NCBI GenBank assembly: GCA_963697695.1
Contig: OY969094.1
Location: 1,488,001-1,552,000 of the forward strand
DNA length: 64,000 nt
Origin: VRUE01 sp963697695
GTDB taxonomy: Bacteria; Actinomycetota; Thermoleophilia; Solirubrobacterales; 70-9
Reading direction: 5' to 3'
Below, piece by piece: positions 43,447 to 51,398 of the stretch; position 1 is the first letter of the stretch, and each line of letters starts with the position of its first letter. The position numbers were made by a program, and so were the translations under genes. The notes beneath the pieces are model-generated. The model made no database searches and had not been told where the DNA came from. It saw only the letters and a list, made by a program, of their open reading frames with translations.

Positions 43447-43514
43447 CTCTCCTTGTCCCTTGAGCCCCTCTACCGGCCGCTTCCCTTGGCGGCCCCCGTG
43501 GGCTCGGTTTCCCT
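43447..43514 (-). ncRNA. Conserved structured leader, copy i
   Basis: Third copy: GGGAAACC, stem GAGCCC/GGGCTC, inner stem GGCCGC/GCGGCC with loop CAAGGGAA, ending at the Shine-Dalgarno of the 43440 gene. The mapped promoter places the transcription start about 100 bases ahead of the ribosome-binding site. Confidence 0.65.
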
Positions 43515-43558
43515 TGGTACCTCCCATTGCCGTCCTCCCTGAGAAACGGCCTGGCGCG

Positions 43559-43610
43559 ACTGTAAACGATGACTTTCATAAAGTCAAGGAGAACGTTTTT
43601 TTAAAAAAGG
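43559..43610 (-). promoter_or_regulatory. Promoter of secreted-protein operon 3 with internal operator
   Basis: Minus strand: -35 TTGACT (43582-43587), 17-base spacer, -10 TACAGT (43559-43564). The inverted repeat GACTTT-cat-AAAGTC (43571-43585) lies across the -35 and spacer, a natural repressor site. The A/T run at 43595-43608 upstream of the -35 resembles an UP element and is flanked by AACGT/ACGTT. Confidence 0.65.
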
Positions 43611-43677
43611 AGCACGTTTAAAGGCCTCCTTGACAGGTCACGGAGAAACGATGGGTATGCGGATCCCGCGGGCGTTG

Positions 43678-44345
43678 CTAGTCGCCGAGATCGGCGCGCA
43701 GGGCGGCAAGCTCCGAGCGGAGCTCGGCGACTTCGCGCTCGAGGCGGGTGAGGCGGTCCTCGGCAGGAGCGAGCGCCGCGCGCGGCTGCTTCCCTCGCTG
43801 CCATTCTCAGCGGTCGCGCTCTCACCTTCTTCGCCACTGTCGGGCGGCGGCTCAGCAGAGACCCCGCCGCCGAGCAGTTGCTCGTACCGGTCCTCCTTCT
43901 GGCCGGGCCTGCGCTCGTGACGGGCAGCCAAGGCGCGCTCGACGAGACGGTCAAGCGTCTCCTGCACGGCGCCGAGATCGGCGAAGTCGTTGAGGCGCTG
44001 GGCGCGTTGCTTCAGCTCGCCGGGTGTCTGCGGGCCGCGCAGCATGAGCACGGCGAGCAGCGAGACCTCGGCGTCATCGAGGCCGAACGCTTCGTCCAGT
44101 AAGTGCCGGTACTTGCGGGCACGGCTGCCGGCACCGCTGGCAAGCCGGGTCCAGCCGCGTAACGCGAGCCTGCGCAGCGCCTCGACCACGGTCGCCTCGT
44201 CGTAGTCGACCACCGGCTCGCGGTTGGTCGACTGGTTGCAGGCGAGGCGCAGCGAGTTGAGCGAAAGCGGATAGACGTCAGGTGTCGCCCGCTGCTTCTC
44301 GATCAAGCAGCCGAGCACGCGGATCTCTACGGCGTCTGGCTCCAT
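43678..44345 (-). pseudogene. YceH-like (DUF480) protein with frameshift near its C-terminus
   Basis: The N-terminal ~150 residues are a clear DUF480/YceH double winged-helix protein (IRVLGCLIEKQRATPDVYPL, SLNSLRLACNQSTNREPV, LLAVLMLRGPQTPGELKQR). After EGSSRA the frame becomes Arg/Ser-rich junk and ends at 43638. In the other frame the expected ending RLEREVAELRSELAALRADL runs to a stop at 43678-43680. The switch point is a (CG)4 tract at 43777-43784; removing one CG restores a 221-residue protein. Real mutation, phase-variable tract or sequencing error cannot be told apart. Confidence 0.75.
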
Positions 44346-44413
44346 CGGGCGGGGGCGAAATTAGCAGGCCGAGGGCTTACGTCTGCGTGGAACCAACGGG
44401 GACCATCGCCGAC

Positions 44414-44563
44414 ATGGCAACCCTCGGTGCCGTCATCGGCACCGCGATCTCGCTAGCCAAACGAGGTGAGGAGGTGCTCGACTTCGCGGCGTGGGGATTG
44501 GTCGCCGGTGGAATGCTTGGCGCCTGTCGGGCTCTTATCGAAGGGCTATGGTTGTGGCGATGA
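44414..44563 (+). CDS. Tiny membrane protein A
   Basis: 49 residues, MATLGAVIGTAISLAKRGEE then a hydrophobic helix (FAAWGLVAGGMLGACRALIEG). Its stop overlaps the next ATG (ATGA), which supports both frames. No family recognised and no ribosome-binding site stands out, so this is tentative. Confidence 0.45.
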   Translation: MATLGAVIGTAISLAKRGEEVLDFAAWGLVAGGMLGACRALIEGLWLWR

Positions 44564-44772
44564 GCGAACGTCGGCTTCATACCTTGACCTTGGTGGTCGT
44601 CGCCATGATGGTGCTACTTACCTTCGAGCGCTGGGCCGACCTGGGATACGAACAGATCTCCGCCGGGGTGACGCTTGGTCTGGGGATGCTCCTGGTCGTG
44701 CTGGCCGTGCGGGGAAAACCCAGCAGATTCAGTCTTGGTCAGGGCGGTCGGGGTAGATCTCGTCGATCGTGA
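44560..44772 (+). CDS. Tiny membrane protein B
   Basis: 70 residues with two hydrophobic helices (LTLVVVAMMVLLTF, GVTLGLGMLLVVLAV) and a basic Gly-rich tail. It is coupled to the previous frame by ATGA and overlaps the 3' end of the convergent pyrE by 44 bases. Function unknown. Confidence 0.45.
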   Translation: MSERRLHTLTLVVVAMMVLLTFERWADLGYEQISAGVTLGLGMLLVVLAVRGKPSRFSLGQGGRGRSRRS

Positions 44773-45295
44773 CCAGGGCGCGGTAGGGCGCGCGGGCCGC
44801 GGCTTCGATCGCCTCCCCACCTCCGGCGAGACGGTCGACGACGGCGATCACACCGGCGACTTCCAGGCCCTGCTCGTGGACCCGCTCGAGCGCGCTCACG
44901 GTCGAGCCACCAGAGGTGACCGTGTCCTCGACCACGAGGCAGCGGTCGCCGGGCCCGACCGGCCCCTCGACCCAACGCTGCAACCCATGCTCCTTGCGGG
45001 CGCTGCGGACGAAGAAGCCGACCAGCTCCTCGCCGGCAGGTACCGCAAGCGCTGCGCAGGCGGGCGGGATCGCCGCCGTGGCGGGACCGCCGACCGCCTT
45101 CGCTCCGGCCTCCACCGCAGCGGCGGCGATCAGCTCTCCAGCGGCGTGGAACCCCGCCGGGCGCAACAGCGCCCGGCGCGCGTCGACGTAGTACTGCGCC
45201 TTCGCCCCACTCGCCAGGGTCACCTCGCCGATCACCAGCGAGTGCTCGCGCAGCTCCGCGAGCAGCGTCTGCTTGGCGGCGTCGAGATCGGCCAC
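44729..45295 (-). CDS. pyrE: Orotate phosphoribosyltransferase
   Basis: 188 residues from GTG 45295. It joins orotate to PRPP in pyrimidine synthesis. The PRPP loop CLVVEDTVTSGGST is clear, as are KAQYYVDARRALL and KEHGLQRWVEG. The TAGGAT box (45303-45308) is seven bases before this GTG, while the upstream ATG (45304) lies inside the box, so the GTG is the better start. Confidence 0.92.
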   Translation of the reverse strand: MADLDAAKQTLLAELREHSLVIGEVTLASGAKAQYYVDARRALLRPAGFHAAGELIAAAAVEAGAKAVGGPATAAIPPACAALAVPAGEELVGFFVRSARKEHGLQRWVEGPVGPGDRCLVVEDTVTSGGSTVSALERVHEQGLEVAGVIAVVDRLAGGGEAIEAAARAPYRALVTIDEIYPDRPDQD

Positions 45296-45318
45296 GCCGC
45301 GCATCCTATGGACGGCCG

Positions 45319-46254
45319 CTAGGCCGGCGCTTCACGGAAGCCCTGCCGCCAGCTCGGGTAACGCGGCTGCCAGCCGAGCTCGCGCTTGGCCTTGGCGTTG
45401 GAGGCGCCGCGCAGCTCGACCGCCATCTCGGCGACCGCCTTGCCGGCGACGATCTTCGCCAGCCAGAGCGGCACCTTGCGCGGCGGCTTTGCGCCGATCG
45501 CCTCCGCGTAGGCGGGAAGCCACTCGCGCAGCGGCACCGGCTCGTCGTCGACGACGTTGTAAATGCCGGGGCCGCCGTGGTCGAGTGCGGCGACTGTCGC
45601 CCCCGCAGCATCCTCCACGTGCAGGAAGGAGGACATCCCGGTCCCCGCCCCTACCACCGGGAGGCGGCGGCGGCGCACCTCGCCGCCGACGTGCCCGTCC
45701 GGCGCGAAGTAGGTGCCCGGGCCGTAGAACTGGCCGTAGCGCAACACCAGACCCTCGATGCCCTCCGCGCTCGTCACCTCGTGCTCGTGCGAGAGCATCG
45801 CCTCGACGGCGCCGCGGAAGTGCCCGGGGGCGTCTTCGAAAGGCCGTGCCTCCTCGTCCTTGACCCGGTCGCCTTCGGGCGCGTAGAGAAAAGCGATGCT
45901 CTGCGTGATGAAGCGGCGCGCGCCGGTGGCGACAGCGGCCTCGAGCAGGTGGTGGCCGCCCTCGCGCCGCAGCTTGTCGGTCGCTTCGTAGAAGGAGGCC
46001 TTGCGCGGGTCGTAGCGCTGCGGCAGGTTGGTCAGCTCGTTGACGACGACCTCGGGAGACGCCTCCTTGACCGCGGTGGTGATCGCCGAGATGTCGAGGG
46101 CGTCGCAGATGACCGCCTCGGCTCCGGCAGCGCGGATCTCCTCGGCACGATCGTTGCGCCGCGTCGTCCCCGTCACCTCATGACCTGCGGCGACCAGCTG
46201 CCGCACCAGGGGCCGGCCGATCGCGCCGCTTGCTCCCGCAATGAAGACCTTCAT
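45319..46254 (-). CDS. NAD(P)-dependent epimerase/dehydratase (extended SDR family)
   Basis: 311 residues. The Rossmann motif GASGAIGRPLVRQL at the N-terminus, TRRNDRAEEIRAAGAEAVIC, and ITQSIAFLYAP (active-site region) followed by VLRYGQFYGPGTYF. Family members oxidise or epimerise nucleotide-sugars or similar substrates; the specific substrate is unknown. It overlaps the membrane-protein gene upstream by ATGA. Confidence 0.85.
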   Translation of the reverse strand: MKVFIAGASGAIGRPLVRQLVAAGHEVTGTTRRNDRAEEIRAAGAEAVICDALDISAITTAVKEASPEVVVNELTNLPQRYDPRKASFYEATDKLRREGGHHLLEAAVATGARRFITQSIAFLYAPEGDRVKDEEARPFEDAPGHFRGAVEAMLSHEHEVTSAEGIEGLVLRYGQFYGPGTYFAPDGHVGGEVRRRRLPVVGAGTGMSSFLHVEDAAGATVAALDHGGPGIYNVVDDEPVPLREWLPAYAEAIGAKPPRKVPLWLAKIVAGKAVAEMAVELRGASNAKAKRELGWQPRYPSWRQGFREAPA

Positions 46255-46664
46255 CCTGCACCTCCTCGTTCGGTGCCTTCCAAGTTCAGTCGTTCCGCCA
46301 CTCGCGCCAGCCAGGCGGAGGCAAGCGCGCCGAATGCAATCAGGAGCGTGTCGGTCCAGCCACGCGCCTCGCTCCTCGCCTCGCCTGTATCGAAGGCATG
46401 GTTTATCGCGTGGAAGCCGTACCAGAGCGCCCCCAGCCAGAGCAGAGGCGCCCTCCAGGCCGGCTTCACGACGGCGATTCCCATCGCCACGCCGAAGGCC
46501 ATGATGAAGGCGCCGACGTCGCCGACGTAGTGGGAGTTCTCGACCCCGTAGTTGCCGATCTGCTCGAAGAACGTGTCGGGCGCGATCAGCGCCAAACCGC
46601 CGGTGACGACGTGGTAGGCGGCGATGAGGGCGAGAATTGCCTTGAGGGCTTTCTCGCCGATCAA
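46251..46664 (-). CDS. Four-helix integral membrane protein
   Basis: 137 residues from TTG 46664 (GGGAG about 9 bases upstream). Four hydrophobic stretches: LKAILALIAAYHVVTGGLAL, VGAFIMAFGVAMGIAV, APLLWLGALWYGFHAINHAF, TLLIAFGALASAWLA. It resembles small DoxX/DUF4345-like proteins in layout. Translationally coupled to the epimerase. Function unknown. Confidence 0.75.
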   Translation of the reverse strand: MIGEKALKAILALIAAYHVVTGGLALIAPDTFFEQIGNYGVENSHYVGDVGAFIMAFGVAMGIAVVKPAWRAPLLWLGALWYGFHAINHAFDTGEARSEARGWTDTLLIAFGALASAWLARVAERLNLEGTERGGAG

Positions 46665-46679
46665 GTCACTCGCTCCCAG

Positions 46680-47690
46680 CTAGAAGACGAAGATGTCTTC
46701 GCCGAAGTTGATTCGCTCGTAGATCTCGGGCTGGTCGGCGATGAAGGTGCGGATGCAGCCGTGACTGGCGGGATAGTCCGGCACCGATTCGTAGCCGTGC
46801 ACGGCATAGCCCCCGTAGAAGTAGAACGAGTAGTACATGCCATGCGAGTTGTAGCCCGGTTCGGTCCGGATGAACTCGAAGTGGCCGGTGACCGTGGGGG
46901 TCGAGGACTTGCCGGAGGAGACCGGGTAGACGGCAACCGGTTTGTCGCCGTCGGCGAAGACCAGAACCTGCTTGGAGAGTGGTGCCTCGAGGTGCTCACC
47001 GGCGCCGGGGTGGCGGACCTTGTACGCGCCGCGTCCCGAGAAGACCCGCTTGACCAGCCCCTTGCCGGCCCGCGAGGTGCGGCTCATGTCGTTGACCTTG
47101 CGGTAGGCGAGGACGCCGCGTGCGGTCTTGCCGCCGAAGCAGCGGCCGCTGTTGGCGATGTAGCCCATCTTCCGCATCGCCTTCTTGAAGCCGATCACCA
47201 CGTCGCCGCACTTGCCCTGGTGCAGCGAGGGGTAGCTGACGCGCCAGCTCTTGCGCACGGTGCTGTCGCCGCCGAGCACAGCATTGGCCTCGTGGCGGGC
47301 GCTGACCGCGTACTTGCCGCCCTTCTCGATCCTGATCTTGGCCCGGAAGGAGCCGCTCCCCCCCTTGCCCTGCTGCACCTTCACGTTCCTGCTCTGAAGG
47401 CGGCGGCCGTCCAGGTAATAGGTCACCTCGACCTTCTGCCCCGGCGCGTAAGGACTCAGTGTCCCGATCACCGGCACCGTGCTCATGATCTGGGCCTTGC
47501 CCCCGTTCAGGTGCCCGACCCTGACCTTTACCGTGGCCTCCGCCGGCCCGGTGGGCGTTTTCGCCGGAGTCGCCGAGATCGCGCTCGCCGGCGCGACCAG
47601 GCAGGCAACGAGGATCAGGACTGGGACGAGACGACGGCTCACAGGCTCCGGATTCTTACGGATGTGCCGGTTGTCAGGCGAAAGAGCCAT
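46680..47690 (-). CDS. L,D-transpeptidase (YkuD domain), exported
   Basis: 336 residues. Signal segment RRLVPVLILVACLVAPASA; a central Ig-like region (GHLNGGKAQIMSTVPVIG) with peptidoglycan-binding-like part (GDVVIGFKKAMRKMGYIANS); C-terminal YkuD catalytic domain with the active-site YPASHGCIRTF and a His in YAVHGYESV. It forms 3-3 crosslinks in peptidoglycan. The start is ATG 47690 or GTG 47642; TAAATT sits nine bases before the ATG. Divergent from the tRNA-like gene. Confidence 0.9.
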   Translation of the reverse strand: MALSPDNRHIRKNPEPVSRRLVPVLILVACLVAPASAISATPAKTPTGPAEATVKVRVGHLNGGKAQIMSTVPVIGTLSPYAPGQKVEVTYYLDGRRLQSRNVKVQQGKGGSGSFRAKIRIEKGGKYAVSARHEANAVLGGDSTVRKSWRVSYPSLHQGKCGDVVIGFKKAMRKMGYIANSGRCFGGKTARGVLAYRKVNDMSRTSRAGKGLVKRVFSGRGAYKVRHPGAGEHLEAPLSKQVLVFADGDKPVAVYPVSSGKSSTPTVTGHFEFIRTEPGYNSHGMYYSFYFYGGYAVHGYESVPDYPASHGCIRTFIADQPEIYERINFGEDIFVF

Positions 47691-47755
47691 TTATTTGTGA
47701 ATTTAGAGCCAAATGGGTTGATCTCCGGAAGGACGCGGCTAGGTTCGCCGTCAGC

Positions 47756-47847
47756 GGAGGGTGAAGCTGTCAGGTGACAGCGATTGATTGACAACCAAGA
47801 GTTCGGGCGGCAGCCCGGATGGGGTTCGAGTCCCCCACCCTCCGCCA
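47756..47847 (+). tRNA. Atypical class-II tRNA-like gene (8/4-type acceptor arm)
   Basis: 92 bases. Acceptor GGAGGGTG/CACCCTCC (8 bp), discriminator G and encoded CCA; T-arm GGGG-TTCGAGT-CCCC (4 bp); long variable arm CGGGC-ggca-GCCCG; D-stem GCTGTC-aggt-GACAGC (6 bp, 4-base loop as in tRNA-Sec). The anticodon arm is poor: TTGACAA fits a loop with U33, GAC and A37, but only three of five stem pairs form. A promoter-like TTGATC-16-TAGGTT lies just upstream. It could be an 8/4-type tRNA, a degenerate selenocysteine or serine tRNA, or a regulatory RNA built on a tRNA. Confidence 0.55.
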
Positions 47848-48019
47848 CTGGTTTGCTGAGAGGCGAAGATCAGATCGAGGTGCAATGTCATGCGGCCTAC
47901 GGATAGCCCCCGTCAAAGCGGTCATCTTCGCCTTCAGCCAAGAAGCTGCGACCGCGCTGGTACCCTCGTCTTGGTTGTCAATCGGTTGCTGTCATCGCAG
48001 GAACGGCTTCACCTAGATC
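47848..48019 (+). ncRNA. Structured downstream part of the tRNA-like transcript
   Basis: No gene of substance. A 15-bp stem with one bulge joins 47855-47870 to 47924-47938 (core AGGCGAAGAT/ATCTTCGCCT). Farther on, 47969-47982 is exactly complementary to 47787-47800 and 47988-47994 to 47775-47781 of the tRNA-like gene. With the promoter before 47756 and the terminator at 48020 this makes a transcript of about 300 nt. Confidence 0.5.
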
Positions 48020-48046
48020 CGGCCCGCGCGTGCGGGCCGTTTCTTT
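48020..48046 (+). terminator. Intrinsic terminator of the tRNA-like transcript
   Basis: CGGCCCGC-gcgt-GCGGGCCG followed by TTTCTTT, a perfect 8-bp GC stem with a T-rich tail on the plus strand. It also lies 14 bases beyond the stop of the convergent CPBP gene. Confidence 0.85.
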
Positions 48047-48060
48047 GCTCGGGCTCCCAC

Positions 48061-48771
48061 CTACTGCGCCAGCAGGGCGACGGAGTTGTTGAGCATGTGC
48101 AGGACGATCCCGGGGACGATCGAGCCGGTCTTCTCGTAGAGCAGGCAGAGGATTACGCCGAAGGCGACCAGGACCGGCACGGTGGTGAGCCCGGTGACCG
48201 CGTGCAGGGCGCCGAAGACAAGGCCGCTGAGCAGGGCGGCGGGGATGCGGGGGAGCCGCTCGCGCACACCGCCGAAGAGCATGCCGCGGAAGCAGACCTC
48301 CTCGCTGATCGGCGCCGCGATCGCGATCAGCAGGATCTGCACCGGCAGCGTGCCGAACGATTCTGCGATCTCCTCCTGGTCGGGTTCGCCGAAGAGAGCG
48401 ACGTAGACGATCGCGAAGAGCAGATAGGCGCCGATCGACGCCGCCATCCACTTCAGCGCGGTGGGGATACGGAAGCGGCGCAGGCCGAGCTGGAAAGCAG
48501 CCTGGCGCACGGAGGCGCCGCGGCTCGCCGCAATCGCAAACGGCACCATCAGGAAGCCCGTCGCGGTCGCCAGCTGCACGACGGCGTTGGCCCCGCTGCT
48601 CAGGTCTCCGTCGCCCGGCTTGTCGACGATCACCGCCGGAATCCCCAGCACCAGACCCGTCGCAAGGGCGAGAAGCACGCCGAGAACGCCGGCGACGGGG
48701 CCCCAGTTCGAGTAGGGGAACGAGGCTTGGGGCTGGCCTCCCGCCCCGTCTGCGGCTAGGTTGGCGCTCAT
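48061..48771 (-). CDS. CPBP-family intramembrane metalloprotease
   Basis: 236 residues with about eight membrane helices. The Abi/CPBP motifs are visible: EEVCFRGMLFGG (EExxxR), FGALHAV and IVLHMLNNSVAL. Bacterial members act as CAAX-like proteases or in bacteriocin self-immunity; no substrate is suggested. Its ATG (48769-48771) overlaps the ATG of the divergent MscS gene within the tetramer CATG. Confidence 0.9.
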   Translation of the reverse strand: MSANLAADGAGGQPQASFPYSNWGPVAGVLGVLLALATGLVLGIPAVIVDKPGDGDLSSGANAVVQLATATGFLMVPFAIAASRGASVRQAAFQLGLRRFRIPTALKWMAASIGAYLLFAIVYVALFGEPDQEEIAESFGTLPVQILLIAIAAPISEEVCFRGMLFGGVRERLPRIPAALLSGLVFGALHAVTGLTTVPVLVAFGVILCLLYEKTGSIVPGIVLHMLNNSVALLAQ

Positions 48772-49186
48772 GTCGCCGGCAGTCTCACAGGTCTCGCGCT
48801 CGACCAAGACGCGGCTGCGCTTCCTGCGCCGCCTCTTGCTGCTGATCGTCTTCCTGGTGCTGCTGGCACTGGCGCTCAGCCAGTTCACCGAGCTGAAGCG
48901 CCTGGCGACCGGCATCCTCGCCTCGACCGCCGTGCTGGCCGCAATCGTCGGCTTTGCCGCCCAGCACACGATCGGCAACATGGTCGCCGGCGTGCAGCTG
49001 GCGGTCTCGCAGCCGATCAAGATCGGCGACCGCATCGTCTTCGAGGAGGTCGACGGCCGGGTCACCGACATCACGCTCTCCTACACCTACGTCAACCCCG
49101 GCGACGGGACCTCGGTGGTGATCCCCAACCAGATGCTCGTCGACGGGATCATCCACAACCTCTCGACCGAGGACACGCAGGCCTGA
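48770..49186 (+). CDS. Small mechanosensitive-channel (MscS) domain protein
   Basis: 138 residues. Two membrane helices (LLLLIVFLVLLALAL, then ATGILASTAVLAAIVGFAA), the pore-lining AAQHTIGNMVAGVQLAVSQP and the beta domain KIGDRIVFEEVDGRVTDITL are typical MscS, but the C-terminal vestibule is missing, so it is a minimal version. A TAGGTT box seven bases before ATG 48770 supports this start. Confidence 0.9.
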   Translation: MSPAVSQVSRSTKTRLRFLRRLLLLIVFLVLLALALSQFTELKRLATGILASTAVLAAIVGFAAQHTIGNMVAGVQLAVSQPIKIGDRIVFEEVDGRVTDITLSYTYVNPGDGTSVVIPNQMLVDGIIHNLSTEDTQA

Positions 49187-49217
49187 GCGGCGCCAGTCCG
49201 GAAGTACCCTTTCCTTG

Positions 49218-51365
49218 ATGACGCAGCGCAATCGTCGACGTCACCGGCGCCGCGGCGGCGTCGCCAGCAAGGTCCTCTTCGTCGTCGGCGGTCTCTTCGT
49301 GGCGATCGCCCTGGGGGCGATCGCCGTCACCTCCTGGGTACTCGACGTCGCCGCCGAGGCGCCGCCCCTGTCGGACTGCCGCCCGATCGACAAGAGCGGC
49401 AACTCGGCCATCTACGCGGCCGACGGCAGCCGTCTCGGCTACGTCGCCTCCGACGAAGCGCACACGCCGATCTCGATCGACCGGGTGCCGCCGGTGCTCG
49501 AGCAGGCGACGGTGGCGATCGAGGACGAGCGCTTCTTCGAACATGACGGAGTCGACTACGAAGGCGGCCTGCGGGCGCTGATCGAGAACGTCGAGGCCGG
49601 CGAGATCGTCCAGGGCGGTTCGACGATCACGATGCAGCTGATGCGGAATCTCTGCATCGACGACCCCAAACGCAACATCGAGCGCAAGATCCAGGAGGCC
49701 CAGCTGGCGCTCGAGTACGAGAAGGAGCACTCCAAGCGGGACATCCTCGGCAAGTACCTGAACACCGCCTCCTACGGGACGATCGAAGGCACGACCGCGG
49801 TCGGCGTGCAGGCGGCCTCATGGATCTTCTTCTCCAAGCCGGTCTGGAACCTGAACCTGAGGCAGGCCGCGCTGCTGGCGGGGCTTCCCCAGGCGCCGTC
49901 CCAGTACAACCCGGTCCTCAACCGGAAGGGAGCAACGACACGTCGCAACGCGGTCCTCTCGAAGATGGCCAACCAGGGGTACGTCTCGCACGAGCAGGCC
50001 CGCGAGGCCCAGCGGCGAGGACTCGGCGTCGACCTCTCCGACATCTACTTCGAGCGCCGCGAGCCCTACTTCTTCGACTACGTCGAAGACATCCTGATCG
50101 ACGAGTACGGGGTCGACACCGTGCGCAAAGGCGGGCTGAAGGTCTACACGACCGTCGAGCCCGCCCTGCAGGAGGTCGGACTGGAAGCGATGCGCTCCGC
50201 TCTCCCCTACTCGACCGACCCCTCCTCGGCGCTGGTCTCGGTCGATCCCGCCAGCGGTCATGTCAAGGCGATGGTCTCCAGCTCCAACTACGACCAGAGC
50301 CAGTTCAACCTCGCCGCCCAGGGCCGCCGCCAGCCCGGCTCGACCTTCAAGACCTTCGTGCTGACGACCGCGGTGAAGCAGGGCGTCGACCCCTACTCGA
50401 CCTACTACACCTCGAAACCGCTCGACCTCGACCTGCCCGAGTGGGGCCACTGGGAGGTGCACACCGCCGACGAGGGCTACCAGGGGACGATCAACCTGCA
50501 GCAGGCGACGGTCGCCTCCGACAACACCGTCTTCGCCCAGCTCGACCTCGACATGGGACCGGAGCGGGTGGCGCAGGTGGCGAAGTCGATGGGCATCACG
50601 ACGCAGCTCGACGGGCTTCCGGCTGAGGGGATCGGTGGCCTGCGCATCGGCGTCTCGCCGCTGGAGATGGCCGACGCCTACGCCACCCTCGCCTCCGGCG
50701 GCATCCATCGCAACCCGGTCTCGATCCGCCGCGTCGCCTTCCCCAGCGGCCGGGTCGACCGGCCCCAGCGGACCGAACCGAAGCGGGTCCTGCCCGAAGC
50801 CGTCGCCTACGAGGTGACCCGACTCCTCCACGACAACATCACCGGTGGCACCGGCACTGCCGCCTACACCGGCTGCGCGGGCCAGGCCGGCAAGACGGGG
50901 ACCACCGACAACTACACCGACGCCTGGTTTGCCGGCTATCAGCCCAATCTGGCGACCGCGGTGTGGGTCGGTTACCCGCAGTCGAACGACATCGAAATGA
51001 GCAGCGTCCACGGCCTCACCGTCTTCGGCGGCACCTTCCCGGCAGATATATGGCACTCGCTTTACGCCAACGGCGAAGTCCCCTGCGAGGAGTTCAGCAA
51101 GCCGAAGCGGCCGATCAGCTGGGCTCCCTACTACGGCCGCTTCACGTCCTCCTCTGGATCGAGCGGCGGCTCGGCGCCGAGGGCGGTCGAAGAAGACCCC
51201 GAAGCGCGGCGGCTCGGCGAAGAAGCGACGGGCGGCTACGACCCTGGCGAGTACGACCCGGACGCCTACGCCCCAGGCGCCGGACAGGAACCGACCCCCG
51301 TGCCGCCTCCCCCCTCGACCGGAGTGGGCGGTGGCGATACGGCCGGCGGCGTCGGAAGCGGGTAG
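49218..51365 (+). CDS. Class A penicillin-binding protein (transglycosylase/transpeptidase)
   Basis: 715 residues. One N-terminal membrane helix after a basic stretch (RRRHRRRGG). The GT51 domain has EDERFFEHDGVDYEGGLRAL and GGSTITMQLMRNL; the transpeptidase has the SxxK motif GSTFKTF, a later SDN and KTGTTDNYTDAWFAGY. The C-terminus is a Gly/Pro-rich tail. It polymerises and crosslinks peptidoglycan. ATG 49218 follows TACCCT by seven bases. Confidence 0.95.
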   Translation: MTQRNRRRHRRRGGVASKVLFVVGGLFVAIALGAIAVTSWVLDVAAEAPPLSDCRPIDKSGNSAIYAADGSRLGYVASDEAHTPISIDRVPPVLEQATVAIEDERFFEHDGVDYEGGLRALIENVEAGEIVQGGSTITMQLMRNLCIDDPKRNIERKIQEAQLALEYEKEHSKRDILGKYLNTASYGTIEGTTAVGVQAASWIFFSKPVWNLNLRQAALLAGLPQAPSQYNPVLNRKGATTRRNAVLSKMANQGYVSHEQAREAQRRGLGVDLSDIYFERREPYFFDYVEDILIDEYGVDTVRKGGLKVYTTVEPALQEVGLEAMRSALPYSTDPSSALVSVDPASGHVKAMVSSSNYDQSQFNLAAQGRRQPGSTFKTFVLTTAVKQGVDPYSTYYTSKPLDLDLPEWGHWEVHTADEGYQGTINLQQATVASDNTVFAQLDLDMGPERVAQVAKSMGITTQLDGLPAEGIGGLRIGVSPLEMADAYATLASGGIHRNPVSIRRVAFPSGRVDRPQRTEPKRVLPEAVAYEVTRLLHDNITGGTGTAAYTGCAGQAGKTGTTDNYTDAWFAGYQPNLATAVWVGYPQSNDIEMSSVHGLTVFGGTFPADIWHSLYANGEVPCEEFSKPKRPISWAPYYGRFTSSSGSSGGSAPRAVEEDPEARRLGEEATGGYDPGEYDPDAYAPGAGQEPTPVPPPPSTGVGGGDTAGGVGSG

Positions 51366-51398
51366 CTGAGCATCGATCCCGGGGTCGCCTACGTCCTG

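Noticed and set aside
29199..43514. Known riboswitch (cyclic-di-GMP, cyclic-di-AMP, glycine) for the three leaders
   Set aside because: GGGAAACC and GGAGAG are superficially reminiscent, but the conserved cores of those classes are not found.
47756..47847. Canonical selenocysteine tRNA
   Set aside because: The 8-bp acceptor, 6-bp D-stem, long variable arm and G73 fit, but no UCA anticodon can be placed in a 7-base loop, and no sel genes are in the window.
47756..48046. Transfer-messenger RNA (ssrA)
   Set aside because: Both acceptor strands and the T-arm lie within the first 92 bases, the tmRNA 5' consensus is absent, and no resume codon/tag frame in the usual place is seen.
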